From the NCBI RefSeq assembly GCF_025127995.1, contig NZ_JAHLYP010000040.1, forward strand, positions 1 to 64,000: 64,000 bases of DNA, in the 5' to 3' direction. Under the pieces are notes generated by a model, which ran no database searches, was not told where the DNA came from, and worked only from the letters and a program-made list of their open reading frames with translations. Within the stretch, counting starts at the first letter, position 1, and each line of letters begins with the position of its first letter. Source of the stretch: Synechococcus sp. CS-1332. GTDB taxonomy: Bacteria > Cyanobacteriota > Cyanobacteriia > PCC-6307 > Cyanobiaceae. A program made the translations under genes and the position numbers. Shown here in pieces: positions 45,225-57,370 of this stretch.

Positions 45225-45329
45225 ATGGTCACCCCGATCAACCAGGCCGAAGTGCTGATCGCCCTCGTCGTGGCAGCCCATGCCGGCGTGCTGGCCGTGC
45301 GTCTCTGCTTCAGCCTCTACAAAGCCTGA
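45225..45329 (+). CDS. psaM: Photosystem I reaction-centre subunit M
   Basis: 34 residues: MVTPINQAEVLIALVVAA then HAGVLAVRLCFSLYKA. This is the single membrane helix of PsaM with the family's conserved end (LAxRLxxxLYKx), located at the trimer interface of photosystem I. An in-frame ATG 45 bases upstream (45180) would add MAEEWVGQTPSTDKD, which is not typical, so I prefer 45225. A 91-base gap separates it from the divergent crr6. Confidence 0.88.
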   Translation: MVTPINQAEVLIALVVAAHAGVLAVRLCFSLYKA

Positions 45330-45348
45330 AGCAGCCGGGGCTGCTCCC

Positions 45349-45951
45349 TTGGCAAGGGGCGAGGAGGCTGCTACAAGCGGGGGGCTCGCAGCCTTCCCTC
45401 AGGTGCGCCAGACCCAGCCCCAGCCTTCACGGCGCCAGCCTTCCGCTGCACGCAGCTCCACGGGCCGTCCGCGGCGTTCCTCGGCCCTCCATGCGGCCCC
45501 CAGCCCCAAGGGCCGTCCGGATGGAGCCGGGCTCTCGATCGAGGCCCCCCGTTCCCTGGCCGAAGCCGGGGGTTGCGGCCTGGAGAGTCAGTTGCTTTCC
45601 CTCTCCGCCGAGCGACAGGAGCTGGTCTGCAGCCTCATCGGCCTGGCCGTGAAGCTGGGGCTCATCGGCCTCACGGGTGTGAGCCTGTTCCAACTTGCCG
45701 GCGCTTATCAGCAGCGCATGGAGAGCCAGGGGGAGATCTCGGCCGTTCTGGAGATCGAGAACGCCAAGTTGATCAAGGCCAGGGAGCGTTTCGACACCCT
45801 GTTCATGGTGGAAGGAGAGCAGCGCCTGATCCGGGAACAAAGCCAGTGGATCGCCCCGAATCGCCTACGGGTGATCTGGCAGTCGAACCGTCCGTTTCCA
45901 ACTGTTGAATCCCCCGCGTCCGGTTCCGGAAACCAAGGCGCCCGTCCGTAG
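45349..45951 (+). CDS. Hypothetical membrane protein with coiled-coil
   Basis: About 200 residues from a TTG start, unrecognised. The first ~85 residues are Pro/Ser/Arg-rich and likely disordered. Then come a short helix LLSLSAERQELVCSLIG, a membrane segment LAVKLGLIGLTGVSLFQLAG, and a coiled-coil-prone helix AYQQRMESQGEISAVLEIE. A conserved-looking QSQWIAPNRLRVIWQS segment follows near the end. It lies between psaM and por on the same strand. The C-terminal half carries a convincing amino-acid pattern; the N-terminal extent is uncertain. Confidence 0.6.
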   Translation: MARGEEAATSGGLAAFPQVRQTQPQPSRRQPSAARSSTGRPRRSSALHAAPSPKGRPDGAGLSIEAPRSLAEAGGCGLESQLLSLSAERQELVCSLIGLAVKLGLIGLTGVSLFQLAGAYQQRMESQGEISAVLEIENAKLIKARERFDTLFMVEGEQRLIREQSQWIAPNRLRVIWQSNRPFPTVESPASGSGNQGARP

Positions 45952-46992
<1,041 letters not shown>

Positions 46993-47092
46993 GGCGATCG
47001 CCAGCCCGGCGGCAATGCGTCGGAATCTGCCAATTCAGACGCAGTCAAGGCTGAAGCCGCTAGGACGACACTCAGTACCACCTCCGGAGTCG

Positions 47093-47590
47093 ATGGCCCG
47101 CACGCTGCGCTGGGGAGTAGGGCTGCTGCTGGTCGTCAGCCTGACGATCGGTGCGTTCCTGCTTCTGCCCTTCCGCACCTGGTTACCTGGCGGCACGGTG
47201 GCGGATGTTCCCACCAGTCAGGTGGTGAATGGCACGGCGTTCAACCGCCTGTTTCCCGAGCCGGACGCCGGGGACCAACTGGTGTTCACCCAGGAAAAGC
47301 GTGGCTTCAGTGAGGCCAGGCTCAAGCACGGCGATCAGGTGAAAGCCCTGCTCGCCATCTCCGATGTCACCACCGCACCGGAGGCACGCCGCAAGTTCGA
47401 GATCAGCGATAGCCGGCTGCAGGGCTGGCCGCTGGTGGAGCAGGGCCAGCAGGCCACGGCCCTGCTGGTGGCCGACCGCTTCCAGGTCAAGGTGATCGGC
47501 CAGGGTGAGGGGCTGAACGCCGAGCAGCGTCAGGCCCTGATCGGCCGATTCAACATCAGGGGCCTGGCGGCCCTGGAGCCCGTCACATGA
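47093..47590 (+). CDS. Membrane-anchored protein of unknown function
   Basis: 165 residues. A single N-terminal anchor (WGVGLLLVVSLTIGAFLLLPF) is followed by a soluble domain: FNRLFPEPDAGDQLVFTQEKRGFSEARLKHG in pieces, LLAISDVTTAPEARRKFEISD, and VEQGQQATALLVADRFQVKVIG. It is probably exposed outside the cytoplasm or in the lumen. I do not recognise a named family but it looks like a conserved picocyanobacterial protein. The stop overlaps the next ATG (ATGA), so the two unknown genes are translated as a pair. Confidence 0.68.
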   Translation: MARTLRWGVGLLLVVSLTIGAFLLLPFRTWLPGGTVADVPTSQVVNGTAFNRLFPEPDAGDQLVFTQEKRGFSEARLKHGDQVKALLAISDVTTAPEARRKFEISDSRLQGWPLVEQGQQATALLVADRFQVKVIGQGEGLNAEQRQALIGRFNIRGLAALEPVT

Positions 47591-48471
47591 GCTCTGTTCT
47601 CGAGCGCCTCGACCGCCTGCCCCGCCGCAATCTGACGGTGCTCGCCATCAAGGGCATCAGCACCCTTGTCCCCGGTGGCTGGCACAACATCACCCGTGCC
47701 GAGGAGCTGATCAGCGACGTGCTGGGCAGCAGCGATCCAGAGCTGATCCGCCAGGTGCGAACCCGGGCCGACGCCTTGAGCCAGGCCCGCCACGAAGGCT
47801 ATGGCCGTGCCCTGAGCCTGTACGACGCCGTCAACCGGTCGCAGAAGGCTGCCGGTGGGCTGCGTCTGCTGGCCAACGTCGGCGGCGCCCTGCCGTTGGT
47901 CAAACGCGTCGCCGACCTCACCCCCACCAGCGAAACCCTGCAGGCGGCGGATCTGAGTCTGAAAGTGGCCGCCGAAATGCTGGCCTTCACCCAGGTGAAT
48001 GGCCTGCCGGGCGACAGCTTCGGAGATTTCGCCGCCTCCTTGGGCGAGTACGCCGGTGAGGCCAGGGTCCGGATGGCCGCGTTGATCTGTTTCGATGCCC
48101 TGTTGCCCCTGGGCGACCAGGCCTTGCAGCGCCTGGATGGTCTGCTGGGGGGGGTTGGCAAGCGGGAGCTGCGCCAGCTCCCTGCCTATGCCGGCCTGGC
48201 CTCGATGCTGCCGGGGCGCGGCGACGAGGCCCACCTGACCTTCCTGCGCCGGGGCGTGGACCAATGGCTGGGCTGGGCTGGAGGCTTCAGCAGCCAGCTG
48301 GGGCTCAGCGGCCAGAAAGCCGTGCAGGCCCTGGAGAGCACCCTGGGCCCCTGGCAGGGGGGCTTCAAGCAGATGGCCACCTTCCTCGATGCCTTCACTG
48401 ACACTTACAAGCACACGGGGGTGCAGGCGGTGGCCCGCCGACTGGTGGAGCGGGCCGCCGCGGAAATCTGA
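47587..48471 (+). CDS. Conserved protein of unknown function, translationally coupled
   Basis: 294 residues, mostly helical and soluble. Notable stretches are NLTVLAIKGISTLVPGGWHNITRAEEL near the N-terminus (in short pieces), ALSLYDAVNRSQKAAGG, VGGALPLVKRVADLTP, and a Gly/Trp-rich QWLGWAGGFSSQLGLSGQ around residue 220. No enzyme motif is visible. Coupling to the anchored protein just upstream suggests the two act together. Function unknown. Confidence 0.7.
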   Translation: MSSVLERLDRLPRRNLTVLAIKGISTLVPGGWHNITRAEELISDVLGSSDPELIRQVRTRADALSQARHEGYGRALSLYDAVNRSQKAAGGLRLLANVGGALPLVKRVADLTPTSETLQAADLSLKVAAEMLAFTQVNGLPGDSFGDFAASLGEYAGEARVRMAALICFDALLPLGDQALQRLDGLLGGVGKRELRQLPAYAGLASMLPGRGDEAHLTFLRRGVDQWLGWAGGFSSQLGLSGQKAVQALESTLGPWQGGFKQMATFLDAFTDTYKHTGVQAVARRLVERAAAEI

Positions 48472-48511
48472 GGATGGCTGGGGGTAGCGCTGTGCTGTGC
48501 GAAGACAGCCT

Positions 48512-49063
48512 CTAGATCGACAGCATCTTGATCCCCAGCGCAATCAGCACCAAACCGGCCAGCATTTCCACCTTGCTGCCCAGCCGTCCGGAGAGCCGGC
48601 GGGCCAGGAATAGGCCCAGGTAGGTGGAGACGAAAGCCCCCACACCGATGGCCATGGAGTAGATACCGATGGGCTTATTCACGATGCCGAGAGATACACC
48701 AACTCCCAGCGAATCAATGCTGGTGACGGCGGAGACAAACAGGATCCGCCAGGGTCCGTGCACTTTCAGCTCCTGTTCCTGACCACCTCCGTCGTGTTGA
48801 TCCCTGTAGGCCGTCCAACACATGTGGCCCCCCACCGCCACCAGCAGCGCAAAGGCCACCCAGTGGTCGACATCCATGATCAGGTTGCGGGCGACGCGGC
48901 CGAGCAGAAACCCGATCGCCGTGGCCAGCCCTTCCGAGAGGCCGGAGCTGAGGGCAAAGAACAACGCCCGTCGCCAGGAGAAGTGCCGGAATCCCAGGGC
49001 GATGGCCGCCGAGAACGAATCCACACTCAGCACCGCCGTAAACAGCAGTAGCTCCAGGATCAT
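48512..49063 (-). CDS. mntP: Manganese efflux pump MntP family (DUF204)
   Basis: 183 residues with six hydrophobic helices in two repeats of three. The conserved Asp residues that line the ion path are visible in LSVDSFSAAIALG (helix 1) and VTSIDSLGVGVSLG (helix 4). MntP exports excess Mn2+. In cyanobacteria, whose photosystem II needs manganese, such pumps guard against overload. Start ATG at 49063. It is separated by 76 bases from chlL, same strand. Confidence 0.85.
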   Translation of the reverse strand: MILELLLFTAVLSVDSFSAAIALGFRHFSWRRALFFALSSGLSEGLATAIGFLLGRVARNLIMDVDHWVAFALLVAVGGHMCWTAYRDQHDGGGQEQELKVHGPWRILFVSAVTSIDSLGVGVSLGIVNKPIGIYSMAIGVGAFVSTYLGLFLARRLSGRLGSKVEMLAGLVLIALGIKMLSI

Positions 49064-49139
49064 TCCGCAGGTGCATCTCGCCTCAGCCTAGCGACAGCTC
49101 CTGGGAGGGGTTCCTGGCTGACTCAGAAAGGCAGCGCGT

Positions 49140-50108
<969 letters not shown>

Positions 50109-50116
50109 TCAGATCG

Positions 50117-50137
50117 GATCCCGGCTGGCGGGGGATC
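50117..50137 (-). other. Leader hairpin upstream of chlL
   Basis: A perfect 6-bp stem GATCCC/GGGATC with a 9-base GC-rich loop in the chlB-chlL gap. A second stem, GCCGG/CCGGC (50069-50082), lies just before the chlL start. They may tune the ratio of ChlL to ChlNB or stabilise the chlL message. This is a guess from base pairing only. Confidence 0.3.
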
Positions 50138-50167
50138 ACGCAAACCGAAACATCGCCAGAGAGGCCC

Positions 50168-51814
50168 TCAACGGCTGAAGTGGGCCTTGGCGTCGTAGAG
50201 GGCTTCGGCATCAATGCGCTCCAGGCCCCGTTCGCGGGCGAAGGCTTCGGTGTTCTTGCGCACCTTGCCCCGCACGAAGAAGGGAATCTTGGCGAGTTCC
50301 GCCTCCCCGTCGGCTGTCCAGAGGCTCTCGAGTGCCTCGCGCACGGCGGCGGCGGCCGTGATGGTACCGGGAGCGGGGGCCGGGGTGGCAGGAGCAGCCT
50401 CGGGTTCCCCTGTCCCCGCCGCCGTCGGGGCGCCGTCGCCCAGGTGGCTGCGATGGCCGTCGACGAATTCGAAGTCGTGGCGGAACATGCCGATCAGGTG
50501 CTCCTCCAGGCCCATCATCAGCGGGTGCACCCAGGAATCGAAGATCACATTGGCCCCCTCCCAGCCCATCTGGGGGGAGTAACGGGCAGGCACGTCCTGG
50601 ACGTGCAGGGGGGCGCTGATCACCGCACAGGGAAGACCGAGCCGCTTGGCGCTGTGGCGTTCCATCTGGGTACCGAGCACCAGCTCTGCCGCCGCCTCGC
50701 CCATGGCCTTCTCCACCACCAGGTAGTCGTCGGTGATCAGGGCCTCAAGGCCCAGCTCGGCGGCGGCGGCCCGCACCTCCCTGGCCTGCTCCCGGCTGTA
50801 GCTGCCCAGGCCCACCACCTGGAAGCCCAGTTCCTTTGAGGCGATCCGGGCGGCGGCGATGGCGTGGGTCGCATCGGCGAAGATGAACACCCGCTTGCCG
50901 GTGAGGTAGGTGGAATCGACGGAGCGGGAATACCAGGGCAGCCGGGAACGGCGCTCGGCCTCGCTCGGTTGCCCCTCCACCTCCTGCAGGTCGGCCGGAA
51001 GCGCCAGGTCGAGCACGCCATGGAGCTCCCGCAGGAAGGCGGCGGTGGCGCCGATGCCGATCGGCACCGTGCGCACCACCGGCTGGCCGAAGCTGCGCTC
51101 CAGCCAGCTGCACACTGGGCCCGCCACCTCGGGGTAGAGGCAGACGTTGGCATCGGCCGTGGGGATGCGGATCAGATCGGCGGGCCGGGCCCCGAGCGGA
51201 GCCACCACCGCCACATCGATGCCGTGCTCGGCCAGCAGCCGGGTGATCTCCAGCACGTCGTCGCGGCAGCGGAAGCCCAGCAGGCTGGGGCCCAGCAGGT
51301 TGACCCGGGGACGGCGGCCCTCCTGGCGCCAGCGGGACGGGGAGGGCTTGGGGGTGCCCGGAGCCGGCATCTCGCCCTTGAGCAGGGTGCGGACCAGCTG
51401 GTAGAAGGTTTCGGCCGCTCCCCAGTTCTCCTTCTTGGAATAGGCGGGCAGCTCCAGGTTCACCAGCGGCACCCCCAGGTTCATCCCCCCGGCCAGGGCG
51501 CCGGGCTGGTCCTGGATCAGCTCGGCGGTGCAGCTTTCACCCACCAGCAGCGCCTCGGGCTGGAAACGCTCAACGGCCTGGCGGATCGAGCGCTGCACCA
51601 GTTCGGCGGTGTCACCGCCCAGATCCCTGGCCTGGAACGTGGTGTAGGTGACGGGGGGACGCAGGCCCCGCCGCTCGATCATCGTGAACAGCAGGTCGGC
51701 GTAGGTGTCGCCCTGGGGGGCATGGAGCACGTAGTGCACCCCCTCCATGGAGGTGGCGATGCGCATGGCACCCACGTGGGGGGGGCCTTCGTAGGTCCAG
51801 AGGGTCAGTTCCAT
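50168..51814 (-). CDS. chlB: Dark-operative protochlorophyllide reductase subunit ChlB
   Basis: 548 residues. Forms the NB-protein with ChlN and contributes the Asp ligand to the unusual Fe4S4 cluster. The Asp is at residue 36 in [13 protein letters not shown], matching the known position. Other marks: [33 protein letters not shown] and [20 protein letters not shown] in pieces. The C-terminal light-independent-reductase domain ([19 protein letters not shown], about residue 505) is preceded by an Ala/Pro-rich linker. It follows chlN after 7 bases. Confidence 0.95.
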   Translation of the reverse strand: MELTLWTYEGPPHVGAMRIATSMEGVHYVLHAPQGDTYADLLFTMIERRGLRPPVTYTTFQARDLGGDTAELVQRSIRQAVERFQPEALLVGESCTAELIQDQPGALAGGMNLGVPLVNLELPAYSKKENWGAAETFYQLVRTLLKGEMPAPGTPKPSPSRWRQEGRRPRVNLLGPSLLGFRCRDDVLEITRLLAEHGIDVAVVAPLGARPADLIRIPTADANVCLYPEVAGPVCSWLERSFGQPVVRTVPIGIGATAAFLRELHGVLDLALPADLQEVEGQPSEAERRSRLPWYSRSVDSTYLTGKRVFIFADATHAIAAARIASKELGFQVVGLGSYSREQAREVRAAAAELGLEALITDDYLVVEKAMGEAAAELVLGTQMERHSAKRLGLPCAVISAPLHVQDVPARYSPQMGWEGANVIFDSWVHPLMMGLEEHLIGMFRHDFEFVDGHRSHLGDGAPTAAGTGEPEAAPATPAPAPGTITAAAAVREALESLWTADGEAELAKIPFFVRGKVRKNTEAFARERGLERIDAEALYDAKAHFSR

Positions 51815-51821
51815 GGGGGTT

Positions 51822-53123
<1,302 letters not shown>

Positions 53124-53193
53124 TTAGCGGGGCGGACGGGGTCGCTGCCCGACTGCGTTACATCTTTTCGGGATCGTGTCCGGATTCCAGCGC

Positions 53194-53724
53194 TCAGAGG
53201 CGGCGGCGGAAACCCTCGCTGAAACCGGCGCTGCGCTCGTCGCGATCCCCATCGGCGCTGCGGCTGAGCTTCCAGACGTTGCGTCCCAGGCGACGGGCCC
53301 TGAGTCCACCCCGCTCCACCACCGATGCCCCCGGCCGGGCCCCCATCAGCTGGGCCACTTCGGCGGTGCTCAGGGGCGCGCCGGTGCGGATGGCCAGGTC
53401 GGTGATCTCGAGCCGCTGCCGCAGGCCCGTCAGATCGACCGGGCTTTCGGTCTCACCTCCCTCGTGCCAGTCGCCGGGGATGTCGTCGCCGACAGTGCCA
53501 AGGCGCCGCATCAGGCCCAGACCGATGAAGGCGAGGGCCTGCTCCGGCCTCACCCCCTCATCCAGCGCCCTGGTGATCCATTCTGAGACGCTGTCCTGGT
53601 CCAGGGACGTCCGCAGGGGCTGGGTCTCGCTCGCGGCCCCCGGGGCCGGGGCCCTCTGCTCGGAGGATCCGGCGGGGGACGATCCGTTGGCGGAGGGAGC
53701 GGTTGCGTTGCGCCGGGAGGCCAT
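53194..53724 (-). CDS. Conserved hypothetical protein with winged-helix-like C-terminus
   Basis: 176 residues. The N-terminal ~40 residues are Ala/Ser/Pro-rich. A middle helix region (SVSEWITRALDEGVRPEQALAFIGLGLMRRLG, in pieces) is followed by a possible DNA-binding element, LSTAEVAQLMGARPG, VVERGGLRARRLGRNVWKLS, which looks like helix-turn-helix plus wing. I recognise it as a cyanobacterial conserved type without a name. It may regulate the chlNBL operon just downstream; this is inference from position. Confidence 0.62.
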   Translation of the reverse strand: MASRRNATAPSANGSSPAGSSEQRAPAPGAASETQPLRTSLDQDSVSEWITRALDEGVRPEQALAFIGLGLMRRLGTVGDDIPGDWHEGGETESPVDLTGLRQRLEITDLAIRTGAPLSTAEVAQLMGARPGASVVERGGLRARRLGRNVWKLSRSADGDRDERSAGFSEGFRRRL

Positions 53725-53851
53725 GATCGCGCAGGCGGGGAGTGCCCTGGACGGTATCGGTTACCTTCCGCGTCGCAAGGGTCTCCATGGCATCACAGTG
53801 AAGAGGGAAGGAGGCATCTTTCCCACCCCCAGGCCGTTGCTGGATGCATCC

Positions 53852-55564
53852 ATGGATCGCTCGCCTCTATCGGCTTCCGGACGTTCTGACCTTCTGTCCC
53901 CGTTCGCCAATGAGGCCGCGCAAGAGGAGCCCGTGGAGATCGCCCCCGGCGTCTGGTGGGTGGGGGTACGGCTGGCCCACGATCATTTTCAGTGCCACGC
54001 CTACTTCATCGCCAATGGATCCGAAGGGGTGCTGATCGACCCGGGTTCACCACTCACCATCGACGGCACCCTGGCCAAACTCAGGCGGATCACTGATCTC
54101 GACGCGATCCGCTGGATCGTCTGCCACCACCCCGACCCCGACATCTGCGCCGCCCTGCCCAGGCTGTCGGAGGAGCTGAAACGCCCCGACGTGCAGATGG
54201 TGAGCGAATGGCGCGGCAACGCTCTGATCCGCCACTACGGCCACCGCTTCCAGCCTTTTCTGGTGGAGGAGCACGGCTGGTGCCTGCCGCTGCAGGGCGA
54301 TCGAAGGCTGGAATTCCAGCTGACGCCCTACCTGCACTTCCCGGGGGCCATGGTCTCTTACGACACCTTCAGTCGCACCCTGTTCTCCTCCGACCTGTTC
54401 GGAGGATTCGTGCCTGACAGCAACATCCTGGAGTCGGACGACGCCGCCTACATCATCGAGAACGCCAGGCCGTTCCACCAGCACTACATGCCCAGCCGGG
54501 AGCTGCTCAGTGCCGGTCTTGCCCGCATCCGCTCCCGCTGGCCTGAGATCAGCCGGATCGCTCCCCAACATGGCCACATCGTGGCCGCCTCGATCGTCGA
54601 TGAGGTGTTCAAGGGGCTGGGTGCCATGGACTGCGGCGTCTACTGCCTGGCCGATGCGGACACGAACCTGAAGCGCCTGCTCCACATCGCCGAAGCCCGC
54701 AAGCGGCTGACCGAAGCCCTGATGCACCAAAGCAGTCCCCTGGGCATGGTCAGGGCCATGGGCACCATTCTGGAATCCTCCGGTGAGGCCAGTGACTGCG
54801 AACTGGGGGTGAACATGCCCGTCGACGGCTGGACCACCTGGTGCGCAGGCGACGGCCATCCCGAGCAACGGGAGCCGAACCCCGACTGGCACCACATCTG
54901 CCTGCTGGGCCGTCCTGCCATGGTGCTGGCCCTGCGGGGCGATGGCACGGAGCATCCCTTTGATCCCGACATGGAGCGGATGCTGAGGGACTTCGCCGAA
55001 TCCATGCGCCCCTGGGTGGACAACCTTCTGCAGGATCAATCAGACGCGAAGGAGATGGCCGCCCTCAACACCGCGGCTTTCTCCGATCCGCTCACGGGAC
55101 TGGCCAACCGGCGTGCCCTTGAAGCGGAGAAGCTGGCGGGAAGCTATTCCCTGATTGAACTGGATCTCGACCATTTCAAGGACGTGAACGACGCTTGCGG
55201 CCACGACGCCGGCGACCGGGTGCTCAAGGCGCTTGCCCGGGTGCTGCAGGAGTCGGTGCGGCAACAGGACCACACCTACCGCCTCGGCGGTGAGGAGTTC
55301 CTGGTGGTGCTGCCTGAGGCCGACGAGGGCACGGCCCTTCAGGTGGCCGAACGTATCCGGTTATCGGTGCGGCAGCTCGATCTCAAGGGGGATGCCCCCG
55401 GAGGGCGCATCACGGTCAGCCTGGGGGTGAGCACCAAATCAGCCCTGCTGACATCTGACTTCTCCCAGGTGATGGGCCTGGCCGATCAGGCGCTCTATGC
55501 CGCCAAAGGAGCCGGCCGTGACCGGGTCTGTGCCGCCGACAATCTTGCCGCGAGCAGCCTCTAG
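53852..55564 (+). CDS. Diguanylate cyclase with N-terminal MBL-fold, ODP-type di-iron sensor domain
   Basis: 570 residues. Residues ~25-260 form a metallo-beta-lactamase fold of the oxygen-binding di-iron (ODP) kind: [20 protein letters not shown], then [12 protein letters not shown] (HxDxD metal motif), [21 protein letters not shown] and APQHGHIV with late His ligands. A ~130-residue helical linker follows. The GGDEF domain (about 410-560) has [13 protein letters not shown], the active site GGEEF, and an RQQD inhibitory I-site exactly 5 residues before it. So it should make cyclic-di-GMP with product feedback, perhaps in response to O2 or NO. It is divergent from the DPOR operon region. Confidence 0.88.
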   Translation: MDRSPLSASGRSDLLSPFANEAAQEEPVEIAPGVWWVGVRLAHDHFQCHAYFIANGSEGVLIDPGSPLTIDGTLAKLRRITDLDAIRWIVCHHPDPDICAALPRLSEELKRPDVQMVSEWRGNALIRHYGHRFQPFLVEEHGWCLPLQGDRRLEFQLTPYLHFPGAMVSYDTFSRTLFSSDLFGGFVPDSNILESDDAAYIIENARPFHQHYMPSRELLSAGLARIRSRWPEISRIAPQHGHIVAASIVDEVFKGLGAMDCGVYCLADADTNLKRLLHIAEARKRLTEALMHQSSPLGMVRAMGTILESSGEASDCELGVNMPVDGWTTWCAGDGHPEQREPNPDWHHICLLGRPAMVLALRGDGTEHPFDPDMERMLRDFAESMRPWVDNLLQDQSDAKEMAALNTAAFSDPLTGLANRRALEAEKLAGSYSLIELDLDHFKDVNDACGHDAGDRVLKALARVLQESVRQQDHTYRLGGEEFLVVLPEADEGTALQVAERIRLSVRQLDLKGDAPGGRITVSLGVSTKSALLTSDFSQVMGLADQALYAAKGAGRDRVCAADNLAASSL

Positions 55565-55707
55565 GGCGGAACACCTATGGCGGCGAACCACCCGGGAGTA
55601 CCCTCCAGTCCTGGACAGCCCCTGGTGGCGGCCAGGGATCCCGGCGCTTCAACCCCCCCGGTGATCGACACGACCGTCTTCTCCGGGAGTTGGCGCCTGG
55701 CGCCGTG

Positions 55708-56508
55708 ATGGATTCGCAGCCCGCCCGTTCTTTCCTTCGCGACGACCGGTCGGACGCCAGACGACGGGCGGCGAACCTGCGCATCACCGGCACCGATGTC
55801 AGTGGCGAGAGCTCCGGCCCCAGCTGCGTGATCACCACCGACAGCGAAGGCCGGCGTCTGGCGCGCCAGTCGAGCCACGTGCAGTCGATCGAGCTGCGCA
55901 CCTACGTCTTCCTGGATTCGCTCCAGCCCCAGCTGGCGTCGTACATGGGCACGGTGTCCCATGGCTTCCTGCCGATTCCCGGCGATGCCTGCCTGTGGCT
56001 GGAGGTGTCACCGGGGATGGCCGTGCACCGGGTCACCGACATCGCCCTGAAAGCCAGCACGGTGCGGCTCGGCCAGATGGTGGTGGAGCGGGCCTTCGGT
56101 TCCCTGGCTCTGTACCACCGCGATCAGAGCAACGTCCTCCACTCCGGTGACGTGGTCCTGGAGGCCATCGGCAGCCGGGTGGAGCTGCGCAGCCGTTGTG
56201 AGGTCACCTGGACCGAGATCATCCGGGCGATCACCCCCGACCATGCCGTGCTGATCAACCGCCAGAACCGCCGCGGCTCGATGATCCAGGCCGGGATGAG
56301 CATGTTCATCCTCGAGACCGAGCCGGCCGGCTACGTGCTGATCGCCGCCAACGAAGCAGAGAAGGGCTCCAACATCACCGTGGTCGACGTCAAGGCCGTC
56401 GGCGCCTTCGGCCGCCTCACCCTGGCGGGCAAGGAGGGCGATGTGGAGGAGGCCGCCGCCGCCGCGATGCGCGCCGTGGCCCAGATCAACGCCGGTTCCA
56501 GGGCCTGA
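55708..56508 (+). CDS. csoS1D: Carboxysome shell protein CsoS1D (tandem BMC domains)
   Basis: About 266 residues: a ~55-residue N-terminal extension and two fused BMC domains that form a pseudo-hexameric trimer with a large gated pore in alpha-carboxysome shells. First domain: [30 protein letters not shown]. Second domain: [31 protein letters not shown] (with the Glu-Arg pair of the gate), [23 protein letters not shown] in pieces, and [15 protein letters not shown]. The ATG at 55708 is used. rdgB follows convergently, as in the picocyanobacterial gene order I recall. Confidence 0.92.
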   Translation: MDSQPARSFLRDDRSDARRRAANLRITGTDVSGESSGPSCVITTDSEGRRLARQSSHVQSIELRTYVFLDSLQPQLASYMGTVSHGFLPIPGDACLWLEVSPGMAVHRVTDIALKASTVRLGQMVVERAFGSLALYHRDQSNVLHSGDVVLEAIGSRVELRSRCEVTWTEIIRAITPDHAVLINRQNRRGSMIQAGMSMFILETEPAGYVLIAANEAEKGSNITVVDVKAVGAFGRLTLAGKEGDVEEAAAAAMRAVAQINAGSRA

Positions 56509-56537
56509 TCGCTTCTGGTACCGCTCAGTCCAGGCCC
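56501..56537. terminator. Possible shared 3' hairpin of csoS1D and rdgB
   Basis: A 7-bp stem GGGCCTG/CAGGCCC with a 23-base loop spans the 16-base gap and both stop codons of the two convergent genes. It is symmetrical and could serve both. It may be a coincidence of GC-rich codons. Confidence 0.25.
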
Positions 56538-57133
56538 AGCAGACGTTTCAGACCCGGTGCCATGGCCCGGGCGGCCTTGCCGCGGCTGCCCAGGCGGCTC
56601 TTGAGGTGCTCCCCCATAGCGGCATAGCTGCAACCCGCTGAGCGCACGAAGAAGAGCGGGTCGTAGCCGCCGCCATGGCCCGAGGGTTCCCGCAGGATCA
56701 GCCCCCGGCAGACCCCTTCGGACTCCAGCACGACCTGGCCGGAGGGGTCGGCCAGGGCCATGGCGCTCACGAAGGTGCCGCCGCGGTAGAGGGAATCTGC
56801 CAGCTCCTTGAGCAGCCGGTGGATTTTCTCGTGGTCGGTGGGGGCATAGCGGGCCGAATGCAGACCCGGGCGGCCATCGAGGGCATCCACCTCCAGTCCC
56901 GAGTCGTCGGCCAGGGCCCAACAGCCGGTGAGGGTGGCCGCGGTGGAGGCCTTCAGGCGCGCGTTCTCCGCATAGGTGAGGCCCGTCTCCTCGATCTCCA
57001 GATCCTTTGGCTGCTGCCGCACCTCCAGTCCCACCTCCGGACCTACCCCCTCAAGCATGGCCGTGATCTCGGCCACCTTGTGGGAGTTGCCGCTGGCGAT
57101 CACCAGCACCGGGCGAGAAGGGGAGAGGGTCAA
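56525..57133 (-). CDS. rdgB: XTP/dITP pyrophosphatase (HAM1/RdgB)
   Basis: 202 residues. Removes non-canonical purine nucleotides (ITP, XTP, dITP) from the pool. Family marks: VIASGNSHKVAEI at the N-terminus, ETGLTYAENARLKAS (about residue 50), ALADDSGLEVDALDGRPGLHSARYA in pieces (about 73-95), and GYDPLFFV with the catalytic Asp region. The ATG (or adjacent start) is at 57133. It lies between csoS1D and the sbtAB pair. Confidence 0.92.
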   Translation of the reverse strand: MTLSPSRPVLVIASGNSHKVAEITAMLEGVGPEVGLEVRQQPKDLEIEETGLTYAENARLKASTAATLTGCWALADDSGLEVDALDGRPGLHSARYAPTDHEKIHRLLKELADSLYRGGTFVSAMALADPSGQVVLESEGVCRGLILREPSGHGGGYDPLFFVRSAGCSYAAMGEHLKSRLGSRGKAARAMAPGLKRLLGLD

Positions 57134-57370
57134 GCCGGGCCCACGGGGGGACCCATTGTGGTGCAGAGCGGTGTGGCGGGCGCTGAAGGGGTGGGGCAGG
57201 ACGGGTTGAACATTCCACCCCCGGAAAACTCCAGGGTTCCTGCCCCGGGGCGGACGATAGGGAATTCGCCACCGATCGGACGAAGCGAGCAGTCAACGTT
57301 GCGCGACCGCTGACGGGCGACGGAGAGATTCGCCCTTAGGTTGCCAGCACCCTTTGGGCGCCGGAGGGCG
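57134..57370. promoter_or_regulatory. Divergent leader of rdgB and sbtA
   Basis: A 237-base gene-free stretch. It holds a CCCCGG/CCGGGG inverted repeat (about 57218-57250), a less GC-rich patch GATAGGGAATTCGCC (about 57256) and an ACGTT sequence about 80 bases before sbtA. Since sbtA is usually induced at low CO2 by LysR-type regulators, control sites are expected here. I cannot pin a specific operator. Confidence 0.3.
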
